Shown piece after piece: positions 34,158-41,495 of a stretch of DNA of 64,000 bases. This stretch comes from Pseudomonas sp. BGI-2 (GTDB lineage: Bacteria; Pseudomonadota; Gammaproteobacteria; Pseudomonadales; Pseudomonadaceae). A program made the translations under genes and the position numbers. The stretch lies in the NCBI RefSeq assembly GCF_004310295.1, contig NZ_SISB01000026.1, forward strand, positions 1 to 64,000. Reading direction: 5' to 3'. Within the stretch, counting starts at the first letter, position 1, and each line of letters begins with the position of its first letter. A model generated the notes under the pieces. The model searched no databases. It was given only the letters and a program-made list of their open reading frames with translations, and was not told the origin of the DNA.

Positions 34158-34789
34158 ACGCCCCACTTCCCCAGATCGATGTCGCGATAGCCGGCTGGCA
34201 TCCGGCTCAGCGTGTGGTGAGTGGTCAGCACCACCATGCCGCCGCGCTCGCAGTGGGCGGCCAGGTGTTCTTCGAGTTGCGCCACGCCTTGTTTATCGAG
34301 CGCGGTGAACGGCTCATCGAGAATCCACAGCGGCGGACTGTCCAGGTACAAGCGCGCCAATGCTACCCGGCGTTGCTGCCCGGCAGACAGCGTATGGCAA
34401 GGAACATCCTCGAAACCGCGCAATCCGACGGCAGTCAGCGCCTGCCAGATCGCCTCATGGGAGGCCGGTTGATGCAGGGCGCAGAGCCAGATCAGGTTCT
34501 CTTCCGGCGTCAGCAGATCCTTGATGCCGGCGGCATGCCCGATCCACAAAAGGTTGCGCGCCAGTTCAAGGCGCTGATCGTTCAGCGGCTGGCCGTTGAG
34601 CAGCACTTGACCGGCGGTCGGCTGCATCAGGCCGGATAACAGGCGCAGCAGGCTGGTTTTGCCACTGCCGTTAGGGCCGCTGATTTGCAACATTTCGCCA
34701 CTGGCCAGTCTCAATTCGAGATTTTCGAAGAGCAGCCGAAGGTCTCGCTCACAAGCGAGGGCAACGGTTTGCAGGACTGGACTGGTCAA
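34154..34789 (-). CDS. ccmA: Haem exporter ATP-binding protein CcmA
   Basis: This is the ABC ATPase of the CcmABCD complex that drives release of holo-CcmE. It is 211 residues long. The Walker A motif SGPNGSGKTSLL is near residues 37-48, the signature LSAGQQRRVALAR near 134-146, Walker B LWILDEPFTALD near 154-165, and the switch His in LTTHHTL. It is the first gene of the nine-gene ccm operon. Confidence 0.96.
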   Translation of the reverse strand: MTSPVLQTVALACERDLRLLFENLELRLASGEMLQISGPNGSGKTSLLRLLSGLMQPTAGQVLLNGQPLNDQRLELARNLLWIGHAAGIKDLLTPEENLIWLCALHQPASHEAIWQALTAVGLRGFEDVPCHTLSAGQQRRVALARLYLDSPPLWILDEPFTALDKQGVAQLEEHLAAHCERGGMVVLTTHHTLSRMPAGYRDIDLGKWGV

Positions 34790-34810
34790 GAGATCACGGG
34801 CCTTCAGGGT

Positions 34811-34837
34811 TCAAGTCGGCAGTGGAGCGGCCGTTAA
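34811..34837 (+). promoter_or_regulatory. Candidate FliA (sigma-28) promoter
   Basis: TCAAGTCG, an 11-base spacer and GCCGTTAA match the flagellar sigma-28 consensus (TAAAGTTT-N11-GCCGATAA) at most positions and in exact spacing. It points toward the FliK-like gene, whose start is about 150 bases downstream. I recognised this by eye. Confidence 0.55.
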
Positions 34838-34929
34838 AGACATGCAGGATAAATGCATTGGCGGCCCGCTCTAAGGAGCTGGATCAAGTATTTGAAATGT
34901 TTTCAGCGCCTCGGATACAACGGGGCGGC

Positions 34930-34956
34930 ATTATACATGCCATGCCCTCCTCTCAA
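34930..34956 (-). promoter_or_regulatory. Candidate sigma-70 promoter of the ccm operon
   Basis: On the minus strand a perfect -10 TATAAT (34930-34935) lies 15 bases from TTGAGA (34951-34956). An inverted repeat GCCCTC-N7-GAGGGC at 34944-34962 overlaps the -35 box and may bind a regulator. The predicted leader to ccmA is about 130 bases. Confidence 0.45.
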
Positions 34957-34986
34957 GAGGGCAATTTCCTCAGGTTGTGACCGCGT

Positions 34987-36561
34987 ATGACAGGCGAAAT
35001 GAACATCCTCCCGCTACCGCAGACCACCCCCGCGAATTCGCGGCCATTGGTGCTGAGTGGCGATCTGCTCAAGCTGCTGACGCCGATGGAGGGCCTGATC
35101 ACACCCGGCCAGACCGCCAACGCCGAAGTGCTGTCGCTCAAGCAGGCGGATCAGACCTTTCAACTGTTGCTCAAAGTCACCCTCGAGAGCGGCCGCCAGA
35201 CCACAGTCCAGGCCACCAGCACCCAGCCGCTGCCCCAAGGCACCAACCTGGCGATCACTCAGCCATCAGCAAGCAACCTGGCCATCACGGTGCAACAAGC
35301 CATCGCGTCCAGCGTCGCCACCCTCACCCGCATCGACACGACGCAATTGCCGGTCGGGACGCTGTTGCAGGGCAAAGTGCTGACCTCGCAGGTTCTGCCG
35401 CAGGTGCCGGGACAGCCGACGGTGTTTCGCTCGATGGTGAGCCTGCTCAACACCGCGTTGAGCGGCAGCACCCTGAGCATCGAGAGCCCGACGCCGCTGC
35501 GCATCGGTACCTTGTTGAGTGCCTTGGTGCAGGACACGCAAACCTTGAAATTCGTACCGCTGAGCAATCGTCAGGAGCAGTTGGCGGTCACCCAGCAATT
35601 GGTCAGTCAGCAGAGCCGCCAAGGCTCGCTGGATGGTTTGATCAAAGTCCTGCAAAACCTGCCACCGTCAGATCAGACGTCCAGCGACCTGCGCGTTGCC
35701 GTGGAAAAACTGCTGGCCGGTTTGCCGGACGTTCAACAACTGAGTACGCCCAAAGGTTTGGCTCAGGCACTGGCCAATAGCGGCCTGTTCCTCGAAGCGA
35801 AACTGCTGACCGGTCAAAACCCGACACTGGCGCCGGACATGAAAGGCGATCTGCTCAAGCTGATCGCGCAACTGACGCCAGGATTGCCGGCCAACACCAA
35901 TCTCAACGCGATCCTTGCGGCCAACACGCTGGTCCAGACCATGCCGAGCTTCGTGCGCAGCGCCCTCGGCATGCTCGGCCAGGTCAGCGCCAAACCGCTG
36001 CTCACCAGCTTCCCGCTTCCCGAACGGCTGCTGCAAAGCCAGGACGGTGAAAACGATCTGGAGCATTTGCTGCGTCTGGCCGCGGCGGCCGTTTCGCGCC
36101 TGCAAAGCCATCAGTTGTCGAGTCTCGAACAAACCGGCGTCACTGACGATGGACGGCTGCTCAGCACCTGGCAGCTGGAAATCCCGATGCGCAACCTGCA
36201 GGACATCGTGCCGTTGCAGGTCAAATTCCAGCGCGAAGAAGCGCCCGAAAAAGAACAACCGCACGAACGCCGGGACGAACGCGAGCCGAAACAGCAACTG
36301 TGGCGCGTGGACCTGGCGTTCGACATGGAGCCGCTGGGCCCGTTGCAGATTCAGGCGCAGCTGATCCGAGGCAGCCTGTCCAGCCAGCTCTGGGCCGAAC
36401 GGCCGTACACCGCCAGCCTGATTGAAAGCAATCTGGCCGCGCTGCGCCAGCGTCTGCTGGACTCCGGACTGAACGTCGGCGATCTGGATTGCCACCTCGG
36501 CACGCCACCGCAAGGCCCTCAAACCCGCCTCGAACAACGCTGGGTCGACGAAACCGCATGA
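34987..36561 (+). CDS. FliK-like flagellar hook-length control homologue
   Basis: This 524-residue protein has a long variable N-terminal part rich in Gln, Leu, Thr and Ser (residues 1-380). The C-terminal domain resembles the FliK hook-length domain (WRVDLAFDMEPLGPLQIQAQLIRG, then LWAERPYTASLIESNLAALRQRLLDSGLNVGDLDCHLG, about 437-505). A second, canonical fliK lies at the end of the window, so this is a paralogue. An alternative ATG four codons in (34999) has the better-placed ribosome binding site. The gene overlaps the FlhB-like gene by four bases, and a candidate sigma-28 promoter precedes it. Its partner suggests interaction with the flagellar export gate. Confidence 0.75.
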   Translation: MTGEMNILPLPQTTPANSRPLVLSGDLLKLLTPMEGLITPGQTANAEVLSLKQADQTFQLLLKVTLESGRQTTVQATSTQPLPQGTNLAITQPSASNLAITVQQAIASSVATLTRIDTTQLPVGTLLQGKVLTSQVLPQVPGQPTVFRSMVSLLNTALSGSTLSIESPTPLRIGTLLSALVQDTQTLKFVPLSNRQEQLAVTQQLVSQQSRQGSLDGLIKVLQNLPPSDQTSSDLRVAVEKLLAGLPDVQQLSTPKGLAQALANSGLFLEAKLLTGQNPTLAPDMKGDLLKLIAQLTPGLPANTNLNAILAANTLVQTMPSFVRSALGMLGQVSAKPLLTSFPLPERLLQSQDGENDLEHLLRLAAAAVSRLQSHQLSSLEQTGVTDDGRLLSTWQLEIPMRNLQDIVPLQVKFQREEAPEKEQPHERRDEREPKQQLWRVDLAFDMEPLGPLQIQAQLIRGSLSSQLWAERPYTASLIESNLAALRQRLLDSGLNVGDLDCHLGTPPQGPQTRLEQRWVDETA

Positions 36562-36887
36562 GAAACCCCAACACCCCACGCCAGGCCATCGCCCTCAAAT
36601 ACGACGGCAACCACGCCCCTACCCTCACGGCCAAAGGTGACGAAGAACTGGCCGAAGCCATTCTGAAAATTGCCCGCGATTATGAAGTGCCGATCTATGA
36701 AAACGCAGAGTTGGTGAAGCTGCTGGCGCGGATGGAACTGGGGGAGAGTATTCCGGAAGAGTTGTACCGCACGATTGCCGAGATTATTGCGTTTGCGTGG
36801 AACCTGAAGGGCAAGTTTCCGGCGGGGCATGATCCGGAGGCGCCTTCGGTGGAGAAGGATGTGACTGAGCGCGGGGATGATTATTGA
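36558..36887 (+). CDS. FlhB C-terminal domain homologue (FhlB type)
   Basis: This 109-residue protein corresponds to the cytoplasmic C-terminal domain of FlhB alone (QAIALKYDGNHAPTLTAKGDEELAEAI, then YEVPIYENAELVKLLARMELGESIPEELY). The NPTH autocleavage motif and all membrane helices are absent; it begins about where the cleaved FlhB-CC fragment would begin. Such stand-alone proteins can partly replace FlhB-CC in enterobacteria. The ATG overlaps the stop of the FliK-like gene, so the two are coupled. Confidence 0.88.
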   Translation: MRNPNTPRQAIALKYDGNHAPTLTAKGDEELAEAILKIARDYEVPIYENAELVKLLARMELGESIPEELYRTIAEIIAFAWNLKGKFPAGHDPEAPSVEKDVTERGDDY

Positions 36888-36951
36888 GATTTCGAGAATA
36901 GCGATCTCGGCGGCCACACCAAGATCAGCTCTCGTGCAACTTTCTTATCAA

Positions 36952-37446
36952 CTACGCCGCTGACACGCTACTCGGCTTAAAAAAACGCAAAAGCCTTAAA
37001 CTACGGCCGATTATCAAACCATTGATGAGACCTGCCCCCAGAGCTGACCATGCCACCTCCGACACTTCGTTAGCCAGCTCAGGATGCACGGCCGCCTGAT
37101 AACCGGTGAAATAACGCCAGGCAAAAAAGCCCCAATACACCAACAGCACCTTGATCGTCCCACCCAGCACCAACCGATTACCCTCGCATTCGACGTCGTT
37201 GTACGAATAGAAGCGCAGACCCGTAAACCATCCTGCCAATAAGCCTAGCGAGTAAACCGATAACGGTATTGCGATGCCCTGCGAGAACTCCAGGGACGAG
37301 AGGGAGATCGCGACAAATATCATCGGCGTTATCTGCAATGACCTTTTCGACTCATGATTCCTAAAGCAAGCCATGCCCCCGAAATAGGTCACTATCAAAA
37401 AAACCGCATAAACCCAAAGCGGTGTGCTGCGCAGGATATCGAGCAT
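36952..37446 (-). CDS. Predicted inner membrane protein, DUF6622-like
   Basis: This 164-residue protein has five hydrophobic segments and starts MLDILRSTPLWVYAVFLIVTYFG, which resembles the DUF6622 family. No function is known. The ATG at 37446 was chosen over a longer frame because of the family-like start and an AAGG upstream. A/T content is higher than in the neighbours. No partner gene is adjacent. Confidence 0.7.
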   Translation of the reverse strand: MLDILRSTPLWVYAVFLIVTYFGGMACFRNHESKRSLQITPMIFVAISLSSLEFSQGIAIPLSVYSLGLLAGWFTGLRFYSYNDVECEGNRLVLGGTIKVLLVYWGFFAWRYFTGYQAAVHPELANEVSEVAWSALGAGLINGLIIGRSLRLLRFFKPSSVSAA

Positions 37447-37642
37447 TGAAAGCCTTGGAATCAGAACTTTATTTTGACAGCAGGCGAAAAAAACCACGCC
37501 GACGACGTGCAGCTACCGAGAGCAAATTACCGACGACAGACCACTCTCACAAGTCGGCGCGATCCGACAAAGTTGTAGGCAGCATACTAAGGCGTCGTAG
37601 GTCTGAGGACGAGCAACCAATAGAATTTTGGGTTGAATGCAA

Positions 37643-37730
37643 AATCGCAACCTCGTTTCACTCGACAGATCCTACATTGAGACGGCGTACACCCTGTAGG
37701 AGCTGTCGAGTGAAACGAGGCTGCGATCTT
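37643..37730. repeat. Inverted repeat, 'gatcgcagcctcgtttcact' family, copy 1
   Basis: aatcgcaacctcgtttcact and its inverted partner (agtgaaacgaggctgcgatt type) form long arms with a few mismatches. The copy lies 10 bases from the 3' end of the interrupted DUF6124 gene. Copy 2 lies on the far side of that locus. Confidence 0.88.
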
Positions 37731-38021
37731 TTAATTACCGTTAAGACTGCGGGTTAGGCCTGTCCAGCATCCGATTCACCGCCAGCTCACCCAGCATCAC
37801 CACCTGCTGAATCCCCAAGATAGTATTGCGGTGTGTCCCCTCTAATAGCCCCGCGACATTACTCAGCATCACACTCGCCGATGCCAGGGATTCACAGGTG
37901 TTGGCCAGCAGGGTTTCGTCATCGGCGTCAGGGTCGACAAAGAAAATTGTCAACACCGGTTGAAAACTGACCCACCCTACCGAAGTAAAACTGACCCACC
38001 CCGGCGGTGTTTGAGGTCTGT

Positions 38022-38810
38022 TTATTTCTGTGGCGAGGCCGTTTCTCTCGGCACCACCTGACCTGATTTCAGCTTGTCCTTTAGTCGATAACTCTGTCCG
38101 CTGACCTGGACGATATGCGCATGGTGCAGAAGCCGATCCAGCAGCGCAGCGGTCAGTGTCGAGTCGTCCGCGAAGGTCGTTGCCCACTGGCTGAACGGCA
38201 AGTTACTGGTCAGCACCAAGCTGCCATGTTCGTACCGTTTGGCGATCACGTTGAAGAACAAGTTGGCTTCGTCACGGCCGAACGGCAAATAGCCGATCTC
38301 ATCAATCACCAGCAGTTTCGAGCGTTGAACAACGCGACTGAAATACTGAGCCAGGCGCCCTTGATGGTGCGCGGCGACGAGTTGCAAAGTCAGGTCGGCG
38401 GCAGAGATAAATCGGGTCGAAATGCCTGCCATGATCGCCCGATAAGCCAGAGCGCTGGCCAAGTGTGTTTTGCCAACGCCCGAAGGCCCCAGCAGTACGA
38501 CGTTTTCCTTACGCTCGATGAAGGCCAGCCCGGCCAGTTCCAGGATCTGGCTTTGCGGCGCGCCGCTGGCGAATTTGAAGTCGTATTGTTCAACCGTTTT
38601 CACCGCCGGCAGCCCGGACTGTTGCAGCAGCGCTTGCCGCCGCCGCTCGTTTCGAGCGCGATCCTCGCTTAGCAGAAGCTGTTCCAGGAAGTCGGCATAG
38701 CTCGTTTCTTTTTCGGCCGCTTGCTGGGCCAGTGCCGGCCAGTCCGTCGCAAAAGTGTCGAGCTTGAACTGTTGGCAAAGAGACTCGATGCGCAGATGTT
38801 GAAGGTTCAT
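38022..38810 (-). CDS. istB: IS21-family ATP-binding protein IstB
   Basis: This is the AAA+ helper ATPase that directs target capture for the IstA transposase. It is 262 residues long. The Walker A motif LLGPSGVGKTHLASAL is near residues 104-119 and Walker B KLLVIDEIGYLPF near 164-176. It then has NVIAKRYEHGSLVLTSNLPFSQW. The start overlaps the istA stop by four bases. It is intact. Confidence 0.96.
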   Translation of the reverse strand: MNLQHLRIESLCQQFKLDTFATDWPALAQQAAEKETSYADFLEQLLLSEDRARNERRRQALLQQSGLPAVKTVEQYDFKFASGAPQSQILELAGLAFIERKENVVLLGPSGVGKTHLASALAYRAIMAGISTRFISAADLTLQLVAAHHQGRLAQYFSRVVQRSKLLVIDEIGYLPFGRDEANLFFNVIAKRYEHGSLVLTSNLPFSQWATTFADDSTLTAALLDRLLHHAHIVQVSGQSYRLKDKLKSGQVVPRETASPQK

Positions 38811-39829
38811 GGACGTACCTCAAGCAGTGCCTGATAAACCGAGAGCGGATGCTGCAAGCTTTCCACCGGCATGGGTTGGACGACCGAAATCATGCTGCTC
38901 GCAACCCCTTGAATCTCTGGCAGGGGCAACAAGTGGTGCACTTCGGTATCCAGTCGGTGTTGCGGTATTTCGCCCGTCGTCGCATGTGTTCGGGCGTTGG
39001 CGACCTCCATCAACCAAGGGCCGATCTTGCTGTTCGCGACCTCAACATCCAACAGCAAGTTGACCTGGTTAAGTGACGCGGCCAGTGGCACTACGAAGCT
39101 GTTTTTCAGGTAGTGGTTGAAGCGCTCGACCTTGCCCTTGGTCTGCGCCCGATAAGGCCGGCAGACTTTCGGTGTGAAGCCGTAGCGCTCTGCCAAATTC
39201 AATAGTGCGGTATTCCAGCGGTGCTGACCGGGGCCATAAACATCGCGTTCCTGGATGATGGTTTTGGCGTTGTCGAAGAGTAGCTTTCGCGGCGTACCGC
39301 CGAAGAAACGCAGCGCCTTTTCGATCCCGGAACACCAGGCTGCGGAGTCTTCGCGACGGGAGAAAACGACGTAGGTCGCACGACTCCAGCCCAACGTTGC
39401 AACGAATGCCAACAACGGATCGCGGCCACGCCGAATGACGGTGAAGTCCACCTGCATCTGCTCACCGGGCTCGGTTTCAAAGCGAACGACGGCTTCGTTT
39501 GCCTTGGATTTCAAGGTCAGCAGAAAGCTGGTGAGGATTGAGTATCCGCCTTCGTAACCCTGTTCGCGGATCTCCCTCAACAGCACGATGGCGGGAATCC
39601 AATGGGGTCGAGCGGCTTCTACGCGCTGGCGCAGATAGGCCTCGAAAGGCACAAGCTTGCCCACGCGCTGCGCGCGCGGGCCATAGACGACGGGCTGGCG
39701 CTGGGCCTGTAATTTGAGGTGGCGTCGAATGGTATTGCGAGAGCAGCCCATCTGCCGGGCGATGGCCCGAATAGACAAACCCTGACGAATAAGAACACTG
39801 ATTTCCACGTGTTGCTCCTGGGACAGCAT
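38807..39829 (-). CDS. istA: IS21-family transposase IstA
   Basis: This 340-residue DDE transposase has an N-terminal helix-turn-helix (EISVLIRQGLSIRAIARQMGCSRNTIRRHL, about residues 8-37) and a retroviral-integrase-like core. The Asp in EQMQVDFTVI is near 130, the Asp in KLLFDNAKT near 190 and the Glu in KGKVERFNHYLK near 226. It is at the short end of the family range. It is intact and coupled to istB. Confidence 0.95.
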   Translation of the reverse strand: MLSQEQHVEISVLIRQGLSIRAIARQMGCSRNTIRRHLKLQAQRQPVVYGPRAQRVGKLVPFEAYLRQRVEAARPHWIPAIVLLREIREQGYEGGYSILTSFLLTLKSKANEAVVRFETEPGEQMQVDFTVIRRGRDPLLAFVATLGWSRATYVVFSRREDSAAWCSGIEKALRFFGGTPRKLLFDNAKTIIQERDVYGPGQHRWNTALLNLAERYGFTPKVCRPYRAQTKGKVERFNHYLKNSFVVPLAASLNQVNLLLDVEVANSKIGPWLMEVANARTHATTGEIPQHRLDTEVHHLLPLPEIQGVASSMISVVQPMPVESLQHPLSVYQALLEVRP

Positions 39830-40071
39830 GGGCAGCTCGCAAAAGCTGCATTTTGCCCAAGTGGGTCAGTTTTCAACCGGTAGGGTGGGTCAGTTTTGCA
39901 TCGGTACTGACAGAAAATCGTGCTGGGTTTGCGTGGGGAGTCTTTGGGAATGACCGGTTTGAGGTAGTAATCGAGGGCGCGGTCGGCGGCTTCGTTGAGT
40001 TTTTTTGAATCGGGGGTTTCGTATGGGGAAACGTCATCGGCTTCCGGCGGGTTGGGCGTAATTTTGAACAT

Positions 40072-40294
40072 GATCTTCAATTCCGTAAGTAATGCTGACA
40101 CCACCTTGCGACTAAACGAGGGGGTGGCGGCTGTCCGCAGGTTAGTCGACCGGGGAATTGAAGAAACCGGCGCACCCGGAGGTGCCCTGCGCACAGCCAC
40201 CATCAAAAGCAGGTAGGAAACACCTGCCTGACGGGCACTTGTGCAACTTCAATTACCGCTGGGCGACTAAACCCGACCACTGATGGGCAGTGGC
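40072..40294 (-). promoter_or_regulatory. Structured leader with mutually exclusive pairings (candidate RNA switch)
   Basis: On the minus strand the leader of the DUF6124 gene contains GTTTAGTCG and AATTGAAG (40264-40272 and 40247-40254). A central strand CTTCAATTCC plus CGACTAAC (40154-40163 and 40141-40148) follows. Then come GTTTAGTCG and GGAATTGAAG again (40109-40117 and 40075-40084), three bases before the ATG. The centre can form two nested helices with either flank, never both. Local stems also exist: GCAGGT/ACCTGC (40209-40227) and GTGCCC/GGGCAC. Pairing with the downstream flank would hide the start region. Function is inferred. Confidence 0.6.
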
Positions 40295-40300
40295 AGGGAA

Positions 40301-40329
40301 ACGATAGAGGCCAAGGTTGAAGCGCACAA
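40301..40329 (-). promoter_or_regulatory. Candidate sigma-70 promoter of the DUF6124 leader
   Basis: TTGTGC (40324-40329) and TATCGT (40301-40306) are separated by 17 bases on the minus strand. Transcription would begin near 40294, just before the structured leader. The match to consensus is moderate. Confidence 0.35.
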
Positions 40330-40400
40330 GCCGGCGGATTCTGACTGAGCCGTAGGCAGCGGCGCAAGGATGTGTAGCCAGGGAGAGTGTCTGGAGATGT

Positions 40401-40424
40401 CATTTAAACATCTCTGTTTAAATG
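40401..40424. repeat. Perfect 10-bp inverted repeat, A/T-rich
   Basis: CATTTAAACA and TGTTTAAATG pair around TCTC. It lies between the palindromic repeat at 40426 and the candidate promoter of the DUF6124 leader, so it could be a terminator stem or an operator. Confidence 0.6.
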
Positions 40425-40425
40425 C

Positions 40426-40519
40426 AAAAGATCGCAGCCTCGTTTCACTCGACAGCTCCTACATGGGGTACGCGTACGCCGTGTAGGAGCTGTCGAGTGA
40501 AACGAGGCTGCGATCTTTT
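40426..40519. repeat. Inverted repeat, 'gatcgcagcctcgtttcact' family, copy 2
   Basis: Perfect 38-base arms (40426-40463 and 40482-40519) enclose an 18-base loop that itself contains ggtacgcgtacgcc. The repeat lies eight bases past the stop of the DUF2802 gene on the minus strand and may end the chemotaxis transcript. Confidence 0.95.
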
Positions 40520-40527
40520 GATCTTTC

Positions 40528-40920
40528 TCAGTTCTTGTGCAACTTGCGCATCAACTCCGCCTCAGCCTGGGTCAACCCGCAAGACTGAGTCAGCTCATCG
40601 ACGGTAGCCCCCATCCCGACCAGCCGCGCCGCCTGGGCAAACGACAGGCTCGACGGATCGCGCTGTTCCAGCTGAGCCAGCTTGTCCGGCAACGGGCCGA
40701 CGACTGCGCGCAGTTCGTGCAGGTCTTCACCCATGCGCACGTTGCCGCTCTGATAGTCGTCGACGCGCTTGGCCAGGTCCTTGATGCGCTGATCGCGCAG
40801 CGCATCGCCCTGGGCCTGTTGCGCGCCAATTTGCCGTTGAGCGCGAATGTACGCCAGGAACATTGCCAGCGTGCCTGCCCAGAAGAGGAACAGGACAATG
40901 ACCGCCACCTCAAGAATCAA
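40528..40920 (-). CDS. DUF2802 protein at the end of the chemotaxis cluster
   Basis: This 130-residue protein has an N-terminal membrane anchor (residues 2-24), a coiled-coil-like stretch (about 27-85) and a C-terminal part. That part (FAQAARLVGMGATVDELTQSCGLTQAEAELM) reads like the sigma-like helix-turn-helix of the DUF2802 family. It directly follows cheW with no gap, as in other pseudomonads. Its role in motility or chemotaxis is not established. Confidence 0.88.
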   Translation of the reverse strand: MILEVAVIVLFLFWAGTLAMFLAYIRAQRQIGAQQAQGDALRDQRIKDLAKRVDDYQSGNVRMGEDLHELRAVVGPLPDKLAQLEQRDPSSLSFAQAARLVGMGATVDELTQSCGLTQAEAELMRKLHKN

Positions 40921-41406
40921 TCAAATGTTCTCCAGGTCCGACCATTCTTCTTCGCTCATCATCTTGTCCAGTTCGACCAGGATCAGCAGTTCGTTGTTCT
41001 TGTTGCACACGCCTTGAATGAACTTGGCGGATTCTTCGTTACCGACGTTTGGCGCGGTTTCGATTTCCGACTGACGCAGGTAAACCACTTCGGCCACGCT
41101 GTCGACCATGATCCCGACCACTTGCTTGTCGGCTTCGATGATGACGATACGGGTGTTGTCGCTGATCTCGGCATTCATCAGGCCGAAGCGCTGACGGGTG
41201 TCGATCACGGTGACCACGTTACCGCGCAGGTTGATGATGCCCAGCACGTAGCTCGGGGCACCCGGAACCGGGGCAATTTCGGTGTAACGCAGGACTTCCT
41301 GAACGCGCATCACGTTGATGCCGTAGGTTTCATTGTCCAGTTTGAAGGTTACCCATTGCAGGATCGGATCTTCGGAACCTTTTGCAGACGACGCCTTATC
41401 ATTCAT
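40921..41406 (-). CDS. cheW: Chemotaxis coupling protein CheW
   Basis: This is the scaffold that links receptors to CheA in polar arrays. It is 161 residues long and composed of one CheW domain (QWVTFKLDNETYGINVMRVQEVLR, then VPGAPSYVLGIINLRGNVVTVIDTR near residues 50-75). The ATG at 41406 gives MNDKASSAKGSE; a longer frame is less likely. It lies between parP and the DUF2802 gene, with two hairpins in the gap before it. Confidence 0.95.
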   Translation of the reverse strand: MNDKASSAKGSEDPILQWVTFKLDNETYGINVMRVQEVLRYTEIAPVPGAPSYVLGIINLRGNVVTVIDTRQRFGLMNAEISDNTRIVIIEADKQVVGIMVDSVAEVVYLRQSEIETAPNVGNEESAKFIQGVCNKNNELLILVELDKMMSEEEWSDLENI

Positions 41407-41419
41407 ACCCTGACCCCTC

Positions 41420-41472
41420 AAAAAACCGCTCCTGGCGGTGTGTGTTCTGTGTGGCGGCATTCAACAATGCCG
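41420..41472 (-). promoter_or_regulatory. Two small hairpins in the parP-cheW gap
   Basis: On the minus strand CGGCATT-GTTG-AATGCCG (41455-41472) is followed by ACCGC-CAGGA-GCGGT and a T-run (41420-41439). The second resembles a weak intrinsic terminator placed only 14 bases before the cheW start. It could set the relative level of CheW. Confidence 0.5.
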
Positions 41473-41495
41473 TCGCATGATTGTTATGTCGGCTG

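Larger units (their letters stand above)
37948..39912 (-). mobile_element. Complete IS21-family insertion sequence, 1965 bp
   Basis: The ends are TG...CA, with related 30-base termini (TGTCAACACCGGTTG... against TGTCAGTACCGATGC...). Both then carry AAAACTGACCCACCC, repeated a second time inside each end (37963-37977 and 37987-38001 on the left; 39883-39897 and, as gtgggtcagtttt, 39861-39873 on the right). The target duplication GAAAAT is at 37942-37947 and 39913-39918. istA and istB are both intact. Confidence 0.95.
37741..40071 (-). pseudogene. DUF6124 gene split by an IS21-family element
   Basis: The 5' part (39913-40071, starting MFKITPNPPEADDVSPYETP) and the 3' part (37741-37947, ending LAVNRMLDRPNPQS) lie on either side of the insertion. 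Removing the element and one copy of GAAAAT restores a continuous 119-residue frame across ...RKPSTIF-FVDPDADDETLL..., the normal size and pattern of DUF6124 proteins, which are small, common in pseudomonads and without known function. The gene is therefore inactivated only by the transposon. Its leader carries the unusual alternative pairings described separately. Confidence 0.92.

Noticed and set aside
40101..40216. Short plus-strand ORF across the DUF6124 leader
   Set aside because: It lies over the structured leader and has no ribosome binding site; the inverted repeats explain the sequence better.
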